Positions 48,753-58,320 of a stretch of DNA of 64,000 nucleotides are shown here, piece by piece. The position numbers were made by a program, and so were the translations under genes. The stretch covers positions 1 through 64,000 of the forward strand of contig NZ_CALXGI010000003.1 in assembly GCF_944387805.1 (NCBI RefSeq), in the 5' to 3' direction. A model generated the notes under the pieces. That model saw nothing but the letters and a program-made list of their open reading frames with translations. It made no database searches and had not been told where the DNA came from. How positions within the stretch are numbered: position 1 is the first letter of the stretch; every line of letters begins with the position of its first letter. This DNA is from an uncultured Pseudoflavonifractor sp. Lineage in GTDB: Bacteria > Bacillota > Clostridia > Oscillospirales > Oscillospiraceae.

Positions 48753-49967
48753 ATGAAAAGCCCGGTTTATCTGATTGGCGTGGGTATGGGGGACAGCGGC
48801 ACCCTGACCGCCGACGCCGCCGACGCCATTGACGCCTGCGACCTGCTCGTCGGCGCGCCCCGTCTGCTGGAGCCCTGGCAGGACAAGGGAAAGGAGACCC
48901 AGGCCATTGTTCCCGCCCAGGAGATTGCCGACTGCATTCTCAGCCAGGACAGCCGCTGCACAGTGGGCGTACTGCTGTCCGGCGACGTGGGGTTTTACAG
49001 CGGCGCCAAGAACCTCTACCCCCTTCTGGAGGAGGAGCGGGAGGTCATCGCCATCCCCGGCATCAGCAGCCTGGTGTACTTCTGCGCCCGCATCCACACC
49101 GCCTGGCAGGACGCCCATCTGGTCAGCGCCCACGGCCGCAGCTGTGACGCCGCCGCCGAGGTGGGCCGCCATGCCAAGACCTTTTTCCTCACCGGCGGGG
49201 ACAACGGCCCGGCGGAGCTGTGCGCCCGCCTGCGGGATCGGGGCCTGGGCCAGGTCAGCGTGTGGGTGGGAGAGCGGCTGTCCTATGAGGACGAGCGCAT
49301 CACCTACGGCACTGCCCAGGAGCTGGCGGAGGATGCGTTCGACCCCCTGGCCGTGATGCTGGCAGTCAACCCCAGCCCCGACCGGGGCAGAGCCTACATT
49401 CCCACCCTCGCCGACGAGGACTTTATCCGGGGTGACGTGCCCATGACCAAGGAGGAGGTCCGGGCCCTGGCCCTGGTGAAGCTCCGTCTGGAGCCGGGCC
49501 AGAAGGTGTGGGACGTGGGCGCGGGCACCGGCTCTGTGTCGGTGGAATGCGCCCGGTCCATCCCTGACGGCGACGTGTTCGCCATTGAGAAAAAGCAGGA
49601 GGCGTTGGAACTCCTGGCCAAGAACAAGGCCAGATTCGGCGTGTCCAATCTCCACCTGGTGGCCGGCGAGGCCCCGGTTGCTCTGGAGGGCCTGCCCGCC
49701 CCCGATCGGGTATTCCTGGGCGGCACCTCGGGCAGCCTGGGGGAGATTCTGGGCATTGTGCTGCGCAGGAACCCCGCCGCCCGTGTGGTGGCCGCCGCCA
49801 TCACCCTGGAGACCCTGGGAGAGGCCATGCGGTGCTTTGAGGGCATGGGCCTGGCCAACGTGGAGATCGCCCAGATTGCCGTCAGCAAGGCCAGAACTGT
49901 GGGCCCCTACCACATGATGAACGCCCAGAACCCGGTGTGGCTCATCTCCGGGGAGGGACAGGGATGA
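48753..49967 (+). CDS. cobL: fused CbiE-CbiT precorrin C5,C15-methyltransferase/decarboxylase
   Basis: A 404-residue fusion. Residues 1 to about 200 are CbiE-like (YLIGVGMGDSGTLTADAADA, LLSGDVGFYSGAKNL, IPGISSLVYFCARI). Residues about 215-404 are CbiT-like (QKVWDVGAGTGSVSVECARS, DRVFLGGTSGSLGEIL). It methylates C5 and C15 and removes the C12 acetate carboxyl. Many clostridia carry this as the CobL-like fusion. The stop overlaps the start of cbiA. Confidence 0.95.
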   Translation: MKSPVYLIGVGMGDSGTLTADAADAIDACDLLVGAPRLLEPWQDKGKETQAIVPAQEIADCILSQDSRCTVGVLLSGDVGFYSGAKNLYPLLEEEREVIAIPGISSLVYFCARIHTAWQDAHLVSAHGRSCDAAAEVGRHAKTFFLTGGDNGPAELCARLRDRGLGQVSVWVGERLSYEDERITYGTAQELAEDAFDPLAVMLAVNPSPDRGRAYIPTLADEDFIRGDVPMTKEEVRALALVKLRLEPGQKVWDVGAGTGSVSVECARSIPDGDVFAIEKKQEALELLAKNKARFGVSNLHLVAGEAPVALEGLPAPDRVFLGGTSGSLGEILGIVLRRNPAARVVAAAITLETLGEAMRCFEGMGLANVEIAQIAVSKARTVGPYHMMNAQNPVWLISGEGQG

Positions 49968-51340
49968 GCGGGGGAGCGCTGCCCCGGCTTCTCCTCTGCG
50001 CCCCCGCCAGCGGCGGCGGCAAGACCACCGTCACCTGCGCCCTTCTCCAGGCACTGGTGAACCGGGGACTGTCCCCGGCCTCCTTCAAGTGCGGCCCGGA
50101 CTACATCGACCCCATGTTTCACAGCGAAATCATCGGGGCCAGGAGCCGCAACCTGGACCTGTTCTTCTGCGAAGAGAACCTGGTCCGCCAGCTCCTGTGG
50201 GAGAACGGCCGGGACTGCGGCGTCTCGGTCATCGAGGGGGTCATGGGGTACTATGACGGCGTGGCCATGGGCACCCGGGCCAGCGCCTACCACCTGTCCC
50301 TGGCCACCGGCACCCCCGCCGTGCTGGTGCTGGACGGCCGGGGCATGGGCCTCTCCGCCGCCGCCGCGGTGAAGGGCATCAGGGACTTCCGGAGCGACAG
50401 TAACATCGCCGGGGTGATACTCAACCGGATCTCCCCCATGCTCTATCCCCGGCTGAGGGACGCCATTGAGGGGGAGACAGACGTAAAGGTATACGGTTTT
50501 CTTCCCGAGCGGAAGGACTGCGCCCTGGAGAGCCGCCACCTGGGGCTGGTCACCGCCGCAGAGGTGGCCAATCTGAAGGAGAAGCTGTCCGCCCTGGCGG
50601 CCCAGGCGGAGGAGACGGTGGACCTGGACGGCCTGCTGGCCCTGGCCCGGTCCGCCCCCGCCCTGGAATTTGAGGCGGAGCCCCTCCCGCCCCCTGTGCC
50701 CGGCAGGCCCCGCATCGCCGTGGCCCGGGACAGGGCCTTCTGCTTTTACTACGCTGACGGCCTGGACGCCCTGGAACAGCTGGGGGCGGAGCTGGTGCCC
50801 TTCTCCCCCCTGGCGGATAAGAAGTTGCCCCCGGGCTGTTCCGGTCTTTACCTTGGAGGCGGATACCCGGAGATTTTTGCCGGGGAACTGGCCCAGAATA
50901 CCGGGATGTTAAAGGCAATCCGATCCGCCGTAGAGGGCGGTATGCCCACCGTGGCCGAGTGCGGAGGATTTTTATATTTACATGAGCATTTGCAGGACAG
51001 CGGGGGTGCGGACCAGCCCCTGGCCGGAGTGTTCCCATGGACGGCCCGCAGCACCGGAAAGCTGGGCCGCTTCGGCTATGTGACCCTGACGGCCCGGAAG
51101 GACGGCCTGCTGTGCCGGGCGGGGGAGGGCTTCCCCGCCCACGAGTTCCACTACTGGGACAGCCAGCAGCCGGGCACGGATTTCCGCGCCCGGAAGCCCG
51201 GCAGCAGCCGGGGCTGGGACTGCGCCTGGCACACCCCCACCCTGTACGCCGGATTTCCCCATTTTCATTTCCGCGCCTGCCCCGAGGCGGCCCGCCGCTT
51301 CGTGCGGGCATGCGCCAGATATCAGGAGGAGCGTGTATGA
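49964..51340 (+). CDS. cbiA: cobyrinic acid a,c-diamide synthase CbiA
   Basis: A 458-residue amidase that uses glutamine and ATP to amidate the a and c side chains. The N-terminal P-loop region is APASGGGKTTVTCALLQAL. The KCGPDYIDPMFH and EGVMGYYDG motifs and the C-terminal GATase part with GLYLGGGYPEIFA and AECGGFLYLHE (catalytic Cys) are present. The start in the ATGA overlap with cobL is at 49964. It ends in another ATGA overlap with cobT. Confidence 0.95.
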   Translation: MSGGALPRLLLCAPASGGGKTTVTCALLQALVNRGLSPASFKCGPDYIDPMFHSEIIGARSRNLDLFFCEENLVRQLLWENGRDCGVSVIEGVMGYYDGVAMGTRASAYHLSLATGTPAVLVLDGRGMGLSAAAAVKGIRDFRSDSNIAGVILNRISPMLYPRLRDAIEGETDVKVYGFLPERKDCALESRHLGLVTAAEVANLKEKLSALAAQAEETVDLDGLLALARSAPALEFEAEPLPPPVPGRPRIAVARDRAFCFYYADGLDALEQLGAELVPFSPLADKKLPPGCSGLYLGGGYPEIFAGELAQNTGMLKAIRSAVEGGMPTVAECGGFLYLHEHLQDSGGADQPLAGVFPWTARSTGKLGRFGYVTLTARKDGLLCRAGEGFPAHEFHYWDSQQPGTDFRARKPGSSRGWDCAWHTPTLYAGFPHFHFRACPEAARRFVRACARYQEERV

Positions 51341-52398
51341 GCATTCTGGAGGAGACACTTGCAGCTATTGTCCCTGCGGACCGGGCGGCCATGGACGCCG
51401 CCTGGCAGCGCTGGGACTCCATCGCCAAGCCCCTGCGCAGCCTGGGCCTGCTGGAGGAGGCGGTGGTCCGCATTGCCGGCATGGCCGGCGCCCCCGCCGT
51501 GAAGCTGGGCAAGCGTGCCGTCATCGCCATGTGCGCCGACAACGGCGTGGTGGCCCAGGGGGTCACCCAGACCGGCCAGGAGGTGACCGCCATTGTCACC
51601 GAGAACATGTCCACCGGCGACACCAGCGTCTGCCGCATGGCCGCCGCCGCCGGGGCGGAGGTCATTCCCGTGGACATCGGCGTGGCCCGGGCGGTGGCGG
51701 GGGAGCGCATCCGGCAGTGCAATGTCCGCCGGGGCACCGCCGACATGACCAAGGGCCCCGCCATGACCCGGGAAGAGGCGGTCAAGGCGGTGGAGACTGG
51801 CATCCTGCTGGTGCGGGAGCTGAAGGACAAGGGCTACGGCCTTATCGGCACCGGCGAGATGGGCATCGGCAACACCACCACCTCCAGCGCGCTGGTTTCC
51901 GTGTTCCTCAACTGCCCTGCTGAACGGGTGACGGGCCGGGGCGCGGGCCTGTCCAGCGCCGGGCTGGAGCGGAAAATCAAGGCCATTGAGACCGCCATCC
52001 GGCTCAACCAGCCCAACCCTGCCGACCCCATTGACACGCTGAGCAAGGTGGGCGGCCTGGACATCGCCGGGCTGTGCGGCGTGTTCCTGGGGGGCGCGGC
52101 CTGCCGCATCCCCGTGCTGGTGGACGGCTTCATCTCCTCCGCCGCGGCCCTCACCGCCGCACGGCTGTGTCCCGCCGCGGTGGACTATATGCTGGGCAGC
52201 CACGCCTCCAACGAGCCCGCCGGGCGCATGGTGCTGGAGGAGCTGGGCCTGAAGCCCTTCCTCTACGCCAACATGTGCCTGGGCGAGGGTACCGGCGCGG
52301 CGGCGGTCATGCCCCTGCTGGACATGGCCCTGGCGGTGTACGACGGCATGACCACCTTTGCCGACGAGCAGATTGAGGCCTATCAGCCTTTGACGTAA
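51337..52398 (+). CDS. cobT: nicotinate-nucleotide:DMB phosphoribosyltransferase CobT
   Basis: A 353-residue enzyme activating the lower ligand base as alpha-ribotide. Family marks are WDSIAKPLRSLGLLEE, MCADNGVVAQGVTQTG, GTGEMGIGNTTTSSAL and the catalytic Glu in LGEGTGAAA. It overlaps cbiA by four bases. The gene ends just before two hairpins. Confidence 0.96.
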   Translation: MSILEETLAAIVPADRAAMDAAWQRWDSIAKPLRSLGLLEEAVVRIAGMAGAPAVKLGKRAVIAMCADNGVVAQGVTQTGQEVTAIVTENMSTGDTSVCRMAAAAGAEVIPVDIGVARAVAGERIRQCNVRRGTADMTKGPAMTREEAVKAVETGILLVRELKDKGYGLIGTGEMGIGNTTTSSALVSVFLNCPAERVTGRGAGLSSAGLERKIKAIETAIRLNQPNPADPIDTLSKVGGLDIAGLCGVFLGGAACRIPVLVDGFISSAAALTAARLCPAAVDYMLGSHASNEPAGRMVLEELGLKPFLYANMCLGEGTGAAAVMPLLDMALAVYDGMTTFADEQIEAYQPLT

Positions 52399-52399
52399 C

Positions 52400-52468
52400 T
52401 CCAGGGGGAAAAATTCCCCCCTGGATACAAAACCGCCGCGCCGTCTTGGGCGGCACAACGGTTTTGAT
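52400..52468 (+). other. paired hairpins between cobT and cobU
   Basis: CCAGGGGG pairs with CCCCCCTGG at about 52400-52425. A second stem AAAACCG/CGGTTTT encloses a CCG/CGG-rich core at about 52428-52468. No clean T-run follows, so they may modulate rather than end transcription within the operon. Confidence 0.55.
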
Positions 52469-52504
52469 TTCACGCCTGCGCCGAGGGGAACGGAGGAGAC
52501 GGCA

Positions 52505-53023
52505 ATGCTGATTCTGGTCTCCGGCGGGAGCGGCAGCGGAAAATCGGCCTTTGCCGAGGACCTGATCGTCTCCTCCGGTCTGGAAACAAAGATATATGTG
52601 GCCACCATGCAGGTGTGGGACGCCGAGGGACAGGCCCGGGTGGACCGGCACCGGGCCATGCGGGCGGGCAAGGGGTTTGCCACCCTGGAGTGTCCGGTGA
52701 ATCTGGCGGAGGCTGACGTGCCCCAGGGCTGCGCCCTGCTGCTGGAGGACCTGACCAATCTGGCGGCCAACGAGTGGTTCGGCACAGGCTGCGCCGGAGC
52801 GGAGCAGCGGGTGCTCTCCGGGCTGAACAGGATAAAGGACCGTGCCGCCCTGACAGTGGTAGTGGCCAACGAGCTGTTCTCCGATGGCATCGCGTACGAT
52901 GAGGAGACGGCGGACTATCTGGCCTGCCTGGCCCGGCTCAACCGGGCGGCGGCTCAGATGGCGGACCGGGTGTACGAGGTTGTGTGCGGCATCCCGGTGC
53001 GCTGGAAGGGGGAAGGGGAATGA
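52505..53023 (+). CDS. cobU: adenosylcobinamide kinase/guanylyltransferase CobU
   Basis: A 172-residue kinase and GMP transferase acting on adenosylcobinamide. P-loop SGGSGSGKSAFAE near residue 6, ATMQVWDAEGQARVDRHR and a late VVVANELFSDGIAYDEETAD match the CobU family, although it looks slightly short. Its last bases overlap cobS by four. Confidence 0.9.
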   Translation: MLILVSGGSGSGKSAFAEDLIVSSGLETKIYVATMQVWDAEGQARVDRHRAMRAGKGFATLECPVNLAEADVPQGCALLLEDLTNLAANEWFGTGCAGAEQRVLSGLNRIKDRAALTVVVANELFSDGIAYDEETADYLACLARLNRAAAQMADRVYEVVCGIPVRWKGEGE

Positions 53024-53790
53024 AGAGCTTTTGGATCGCCCTGGCCATGTACTCCAAGCTGCCCGCACGCCGGGTGGAGTGGGATAAAAAGAGCCTGTCC
53101 TGGGCGCTGTGCTGGTTCCCGGCTGTGGGTGTGGCGGCGGGGGCGCTGCTGTTTGGCTGGCTGTGGCTGGCCGGAGTGCTGGACCTGGGCGCGCCCCTGA
53201 GGGCGGCGGTGGCCCTGCTCATCCCTATCGCCGTCAGCGGCGGCATCCACCTGGACGGCTTCTGCGACACCGCCGACGCCCTGGGCTCCCACCAGACCCG
53301 GGAGAAGAAGCTGGAAATTCTCAAGGACTCCCACACCGGCGCCTTCGCCGTGTTCTGCTGCGGGGTGTATCTGCTTTTCTTCTTTGCCGCATGGTGCCAG
53401 GTGGAGACGGCCTCCCTCCGTTCCGCCGGGGCCCTGGCCCTGACGCCGGTGCTGTCCCGCAGCCTGTCCGGTCTGGCGGCTGTCACCCAGCCCAACGCCC
53501 GGGGCAGCGGCCTGCTGGCCACCTTCACCGCCCCCATGGACTGCGCGAAGGCCCGGGTGGTGCTGGCGGTGTGGATTGGAGTCTGCGCCATTGCCATGGT
53601 GTGCCTCTCCCCCTGGGCCGGGGGCGCTGCGGTGCTGGCAGCGGCGGGCAGCTTTTTCTACTATATTGCCATGTCCCGCCGGCAGTTTGGCGGCGTCACA
53701 GGTGATTTGGCGGGCTATTTCCTCCAGGTGTGCGAGTGCGCCATGGTGCTGCTGGCGGCCCTGGCCCAGCGGGCGGAGGTGCTGCTGTGA
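53020..53790 (+). CDS. cobS: adenosylcobinamide-GDP ribazoletransferase CobS
   Basis: A 256-residue membrane enzyme that joins the nucleotide loop to the corrin ring. The start MKSFWIALAMYSKLP and GGIHLDGFCDTADALGSH with the metal-binding Asp residues identify CobS; RSLSGLAAVTQPNARG is also typical. About six hydrophobic segments are visible. Overlaps cobU and the small kinase-like gene by four bases each. Confidence 0.94.
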   Translation: MKSFWIALAMYSKLPARRVEWDKKSLSWALCWFPAVGVAAGALLFGWLWLAGVLDLGAPLRAAVALLIPIAVSGGIHLDGFCDTADALGSHQTREKKLEILKDSHTGAFAVFCCGVYLLFFFAAWCQVETASLRSAGALALTPVLSRSLSGLAAVTQPNARGSGLLATFTAPMDCAKARVVLAVWIGVCAIAMVCLSPWAGGAAVLAAAGSFFYYIAMSRRQFGGVTGDLAGYFLQVCECAMVLLAALAQRAEVLL

Positions 53791-54167
53791 GACTCATCAT
53801 CGGCGGCGCGGGCCAGGGGAAGCTGGACTACGCGCAGAAAAAGACGGGGGCGGACCCCGCCGCTGTGGCCCTTGACCCGGCCCAGGCGGCGGACAAGCCC
53901 ATCCTATACCACCTGGAGGCCTGGGTGAGGGCCAATCCGGCGGCGGATCATCTGGCTGAGATGGAAAAGCTGCTGGCGGTCAACCCCGGCATCGTGATTC
54001 TCTGCGACGAGGTGGGCTGCGGCGTGGTGCCCATCGCCCGGGAGGAGCGGGCCTGGCGGGAGGCGGTGGGCCGCCTCTGCTGCGCCCTAGCCGGGCGGGC
54101 GGAGACTGTGGAGCGGATATTCTGCGGCATTCCCATGACATTGAGGGGGGACTCGGGATGGAACTGA
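53787..54167 (+). CDS. short CobU-like P-loop protein
   Basis: A 126-residue protein with a Walker-A-like start, LIIGGAGQGKLDYAQKK, and a late VPIAREERAWREAVGRL. It resembles the N- and C-ends of CobU/CobP kinases with the middle missing. Known clostridial cob operons sometimes carry such short proteins; the activity is not established. GTG start in the overlap with cobS; its end overlaps cobC by ten bases. Confidence 0.65.
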   Translation: MRLIIGGAGQGKLDYAQKKTGADPAAVALDPAQAADKPILYHLEAWVRANPAADHLAEMEKLLAVNPGIVILCDEVGCGVVPIAREERAWREAVGRLCCALAGRAETVERIFCGIPMTLRGDSGWN

Positions 54168-54739
54168 TTTTGGTGCGCCACGGCATCACGCCGGGCAACC
54201 TGGAGCGTCGCTTTGTGGGGCGGCTGGACCAGCCCCTGGCGCCGGAGGGGGAGGCACTGGCCCGTGAGGTGGCCCCTACCCTGCCGCCGGTGGAGCACAT
54301 CTACCGCAGCCCCCTGCTCCGCTGCCGCCAGACGGCGGATATCCTGTGGCCCGGAGTGGAGCAGACCGTGGTGGACAACCTGAAGGAGACCGACTTTGGC
54401 CCCTATGAGGGCAAGTGCCACGCCGAGCTGGACGGGGACCCGGTGTACCAGCGGTGGCTCAATGGGGAGCTGGAGATTGGCGAGTCCATTGAGAACTGCA
54501 ACGCCCGTGCGGAGCAGGCGCTCCGGGACATTGCCGCCGATGTGGCCGCCAAAGGGTATGAACGGGCGGGCATTGTGGCCCACGGGGGCATCTTTATGAG
54601 CATGCTCGCCAGGTTCGGCCTGCCGGAGCGGTCCTACTACGACTGGCTGCTGCCCAACTGCAGCGGTTACCGGGCTCAGCTGGAGACCGCCCCCCTGGCC
54701 CTGCGGGTCTTTGCCGCCGTGGGGAGGGCCAAGCTATGA
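54158..54739 (+). CDS. cobC: alpha-ribazole phosphatase CobC (histidine phosphatase family)
   Basis: A 193-residue phosphatase. The catalytic LVRHGITPGNLERRF at the N-terminus, SPLLRCRQTAD and a late VAHGGIFMSML fit the family. It removes the phosphate from alpha-ribazole phosphate or adenosylcobalamin phosphate. The operon position supports the assignment. Overlaps cbiB by four bases. Confidence 0.88.
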   Translation: MELILVRHGITPGNLERRFVGRLDQPLAPEGEALAREVAPTLPPVEHIYRSPLLRCRQTADILWPGVEQTVVDNLKETDFGPYEGKCHAELDGDPVYQRWLNGELEIGESIENCNARAEQALRDIAADVAAKGYERAGIVAHGGIFMSMLARFGLPERSYYDWLLPNCSGYRAQLETAPLALRVFAAVGRAKL

Positions 54740-55710
54740 CCGTGACCCTGCGGCTCTTTGCCCTGCTGCTGGGCTTTCTCCTGGACCTGCTGCTGGGGGA
54801 CCCCCGCTGGCTTCCCCACCCCATCCGAGCCATCGGCGCCCTTATCGCCGGACTGGAAAAGGTCCTCCGCAAGCTCTTTCCCAAGAGTCAGGGCGGCGAG
54901 CTGGCCGGCGGCGCGGCCCTGGTGATTCTGGTGCTGGCCCTGTCCGGCGGATTTACCCTGCTGGTGATGTGGCTGTGCGGAAAGGTGGGACTGTGGCTCC
55001 GGTTCCTGGCGGAGACCATTCTTTGCTTCCAGCTGCTGGCCACCCGCTCCCTCAAGGGGGAGAGCATGAAGGTATACAAAGCGCTGAAGGCCGGAGACCT
55101 GGAGGGGGCCCGCTGTGCGGTATCCATGATTGTGGGCCGGGATACTCAGCGGCTGGACGAGGCGGGCGTGGCCCGGGCGGCGGTGGAGACCGTGGCGGAG
55201 AACGCCTCCGACGGCGTCATTGCGCCCCTGATTTTCCTGGCCATCGGAGGCGCGCCCCTGGGCATGGTCTACAAGGCGGTCAACACCATGGACTCCATGG
55301 TGGGCTACAAGAACGACCAGTACCTCTGGTTCGGCCGCTGCGCCGCAAAGCTGGACGACCTGGTGAACTTTATCCCCGCCCGGCTGGCGGGGCTGCTTAT
55401 GTGCCTGGGGGCGGGCTTCTCCGGCTTTGACGGACCCAACGCACTGCGGATCTTCCGCCGGGACCGGAAGAACCACAAGTCCCCCAACTCCGCCCACACC
55501 GAGGCTGCCGCTGCTGGCGCCCTCCACATCCAGCTGGGCGGGCCCAACTACTACTTCGGCAAGCTGGTAGAGAAGCCTGCCATCGGTGACCCCGACCACC
55601 CGGTGGAGCCCCTGGACATTGTCCGGGTGAACCGGCTCATGTATGCCACCGCCTTTCTCGCGCTGGTGCTGTGCTGCGGCGTGCCGCTGCTGGTGACCCT
55701 GGCGCTGTAA
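54736..55710 (+). CDS. cbiB: adenosylcobinamide-phosphate synthase CbiB
   Basis: A 324-residue multi-pass membrane enzyme that joins cobyric acid to (R)-1-amino-2-propanol phosphate. LLLGFLLDLLLGDPRWLPHP at the start, VGRDTQRLDEAGVARAAVET, ENASDGVIAPL and AVNTMDSMVGYKNDQY are highly typical. Followed after 34 bases by the threonine-phosphate decarboxylase that makes its substrate. Confidence 0.95.
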   Translation: MTVTLRLFALLLGFLLDLLLGDPRWLPHPIRAIGALIAGLEKVLRKLFPKSQGGELAGGAALVILVLALSGGFTLLVMWLCGKVGLWLRFLAETILCFQLLATRSLKGESMKVYKALKAGDLEGARCAVSMIVGRDTQRLDEAGVARAAVETVAENASDGVIAPLIFLAIGGAPLGMVYKAVNTMDSMVGYKNDQYLWFGRCAAKLDDLVNFIPARLAGLLMCLGAGFSGFDGPNALRIFRRDRKNHKSPNSAHTEAAAAGALHIQLGGPNYYFGKLVEKPAIGDPDHPVEPLDIVRVNRLMYATAFLALVLCCGVPLLVTLAL

Positions 55711-55744
55711 GGACGGCGGAACCCCAGAAGAGGAAGTGAACGCC

Positions 55745-56791
55745 ATGCAGTACGCCCACGGCGGCGACATCTGGAGCTGTCCCGCGCCGGTGCTGGACTT
55801 CTCCGCCAATCTCAATCCCCTTGGCATGCCGCCCCAGGTAAGGCAGGCGGCGGAGGCGTCCATCACCGACGCCGTCCACTACCCCGACCCGACCTGCCGC
55901 AGACTCACCGCCGGCATCGCCGCCCGGGACGGCGTGAAGCCGGAGCAGGTGCTCTGCGGCGCGGGGGCCGCCGACCTCATTTTCCGGCTGGTGTGGGCGG
56001 AGCGGCCCCGCCGGGCCATGGTTACCGCCCCCACCTTCTCCGAGTACGCCCAGGCCCTCCTGGCCGCCGGGGCGGAGATCATTTCCCACCGCCTGCGGAA
56101 GGAGGACGGATTTGACCTGAGGGAGGACATCCTTTGCCGCATCGGCCACGATTTGGACATGCTCTTCCTCTGCACCCCCAACAACCCCACCGGACGGACC
56201 ATCCCCACACATCTGCTGGAAACCATTGCCCGGCGGTGCGGGGAGATGAGGATCCGGCTGGTGGTGGACGAGTGCTTCCTGGAGCTGACCGACGGCGCCC
56301 GGGGTCTGGCCGGGCGGCTGGAGGAATTCCCCGCCCTTATCCTCCTGCGGGCCTTCACCAAGAGCTACGCCATCCCCGGCCTGCGGCTGGGGTACTGCCT
56401 CACCGCCGACCGGGCGCTGCTGGAGCGGATGGAGGCCTGCGCTCCGGCCTGGGCAGTGTCGGTACCTGCCCAGGCGGCGGGCCTGGCGGCTCTGGAGCAG
56501 CCGGGCTGGCCGGAGCAGGCCAGAGCGATCATCGGCCCGGCCCGGGAGCGGCTTTTCAAAGCCCTGGGTGAACTGGGACTGGAGGTGTGGCCCGGGCAGG
56601 CCAACTACCTGCTCTTCCGGGCGCCGGGGCAGCGGGACCTGAAGGAGCGTATGGCGGCGCGGGGCATTCTCCTCCGTTCCTGCGCCAATTACGACGGCCT
56701 GGGCCCCGACTACTACCGGGCGGCAGTGCGTCTGCCCGAGGAAAACGAGCGGCTGATTTCCACGCTTCGGGCAGTTCTGGTGGAAAACTGA
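55745..56791 (+). CDS. cobD: threonine-phosphate decarboxylase CobD
   Basis: A 348-residue PLP enzyme of the aminotransferase I fold making aminopropanol phosphate. It begins YAHGGDIW, has DFSANLNPLGMP, LCTPNNPTGR and the PLP lysine in AFTKSYAIPGLRLGY. ATG 55745 is chosen for its AGAGGAAG spacing over GTG 55736. Histidinol-phosphate aminotransferase is the nearest alternative, but the start motif and operon favour CobD. Confidence 0.92.
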   Translation: MQYAHGGDIWSCPAPVLDFSANLNPLGMPPQVRQAAEASITDAVHYPDPTCRRLTAGIAARDGVKPEQVLCGAGAADLIFRLVWAERPRRAMVTAPTFSEYAQALLAAGAEIISHRLRKEDGFDLREDILCRIGHDLDMLFLCTPNNPTGRTIPTHLLETIARRCGEMRIRLVVDECFLELTDGARGLAGRLEEFPALILLRAFTKSYAIPGLRLGYCLTADRALLERMEACAPAWAVSVPAQAAGLAALEQPGWPEQARAIIGPARERLFKALGELGLEVWPGQANYLLFRAPGQRDLKERMAARGILLRSCANYDGLGPDYYRAAVRLPEENERLISTLRAVLVEN

Positions 56792-56815
56792 TGGGACAGG
56801 GAGGATAAGACTGAA

Positions 56816-58318
56816 ATGGCAAAGGCGATTATGATTCAGGGCACTGCCTCCAACGCGGGCAAGAGCCTGCTCTCGGCGGGGCTGTGCCGGGTGTTCCGGC
56901 AGGACGGCTACCGGGTTGCCCCCTTCAAGGCCCAGAACATGGCACTCAACTCCTTCATCACCGAGGAAGGGCTGGAGATGGGGCGGGCCCAGGTGGTCCA
57001 GGCCGAGGCGGCGGGGGTGGCTCCGTCGGTGCGGATGAACCCGGTGCTCCTCAAGCCCACCAACGATACCGGCTCCCAGGTCATTGTCAACGGGATTCCA
57101 CGGGGTACTATGCGGGCTTCGGAATACTATCAGTATAAGAAAAACCTGATTCCGGAGGTCATGGCGGCCTATCAGTCCCTGTCGGACGAGTACGACATCA
57201 TCGTCATCGAGGGGGCGGGCAGCCCGGCGGAGATCAACCTGCGGCAGGATGACTTTGTCAACATGGGCATGGCCAAGCTGGCCGGCGCGCCGGTGCTGCT
57301 GGTGGGGGATATCGACCGGGGTGGCGTGTTCGCCTCTCTGTATGGCACGGTGGCCCTGCTGGAGCCGGATGAGCAGGCGCGGATCAAGGGCTTTATTATC
57401 AACAAATTTCGTGGTGATGTGGAGATTCTCCGGCCCGGCCTGAAGCAGCTGGAGGACCTGGCGGGCAAACCGGTGCTGGGCGTAGTGCCCATGCTGAAGG
57501 TGGACGTGGACGACGAGGACGCCCTCTCTCAGCGGCTGGAGCCGGGGAAAAAGGTGGGCCTTATCGACATCGCGGTGATCCGCCTGCCCCGTCTGTCCAA
57601 CTTCACCGACTTCAACCCCCTGGAGCGGATGGAGGAGGTCACCCTCCGGTATGTGTCCTCTCCCCGTGAGCTGGGCAGTCCGGATTTGATTATCCTCCCC
57701 GGCACCAAGAACACCATGGGGGACCTGCGCTGGATGCGTCAGAGCGGGCTGGAGAGTGCCATCCTGAAGCACGCCGCCGCCGGCGGGTGCGTGGTAGGCA
57801 TCTGCGGCGGCTATCAGATGCTGGGCCGCACCATCTCCGACCCCGACGGGGTGGAGGGCGGCGGCAGTCTGGCCGGCCTGGGCCTGCTGCCCACCGAGAC
57901 CGTGTTCTTCGGCGAAAAGACCCGCACCCGGGTGAGCGGGCAGTTTGACGCCATGGGCGGGGACTTCACCGCCATGGCCGAGACGCCCTTTGAGGGCTAT
58001 GAAATCCACATGGGCCGCACCACCCATCTGGACGGGAGCGCCAACATCCTCTCCTTCCGCACCCTGGACGGAGAGACCCACGCCGACGGCGCGGCGGCGG
58101 GCAATGTGTGGGGCTGCTACATCCACGGCGTGTTTGACCGGGCGGAGTGCGCGGCGGCCCTGGTCAACTGCCTGCGCCGCCGCCGGGGACTGGAGGCCTC
58201 CGCTGCGGCGGTAGACTGGAAGGTATACAAGGAGCAGCAGTATGACGCCCTGGCCGACGGGGTGCGCGCTGCGCTGGATATGGATCGGATTTACCGCATC
58301 CTGAACAGGGAGGAATGA
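56816..58318 (+). CDS. cbiP: cobyric acid synthase CbiP/CobQ
   Basis: A 500-residue amidase of the b, d, e and g side chains. P-loop [44 protein letters not shown] and [12 protein letters not shown], then the GATase domain with [11 protein letters not shown] (catalytic Cys) and a late CYIHGVFD. It starts behind GGGAGGA and is followed after two bases by cbiC. Confidence 0.96.
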   Translation: MAKAIMIQGTASNAGKSLLSAGLCRVFRQDGYRVAPFKAQNMALNSFITEEGLEMGRAQVVQAEAAGVAPSVRMNPVLLKPTNDTGSQVIVNGIPRGTMRASEYYQYKKNLIPEVMAAYQSLSDEYDIIVIEGAGSPAEINLRQDDFVNMGMAKLAGAPVLLVGDIDRGGVFASLYGTVALLEPDEQARIKGFIINKFRGDVEILRPGLKQLEDLAGKPVLGVVPMLKVDVDDEDALSQRLEPGKKVGLIDIAVIRLPRLSNFTDFNPLERMEEVTLRYVSSPRELGSPDLIILPGTKNTMGDLRWMRQSGLESAILKHAAAGGCVVGICGGYQMLGRTISDPDGVEGGGSLAGLGLLPTETVFFGEKTRTRVSGQFDAMGGDFTAMAETPFEGYEIHMGRTTHLDGSANILSFRTLDGETHADGAAAGNVWGCYIHGVFDRAECAAALVNCLRRRRGLEASAAAVDWKVYKEQQYDALADGVRAALDMDRIYRILNREE

Positions 58319-58320
58319 GC

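Noticed and set aside
55637-58126. 829-codon minus-strand open frame over cobD and cbiP
   Set aside because: Antisense shadow of conserved cobalamin genes.
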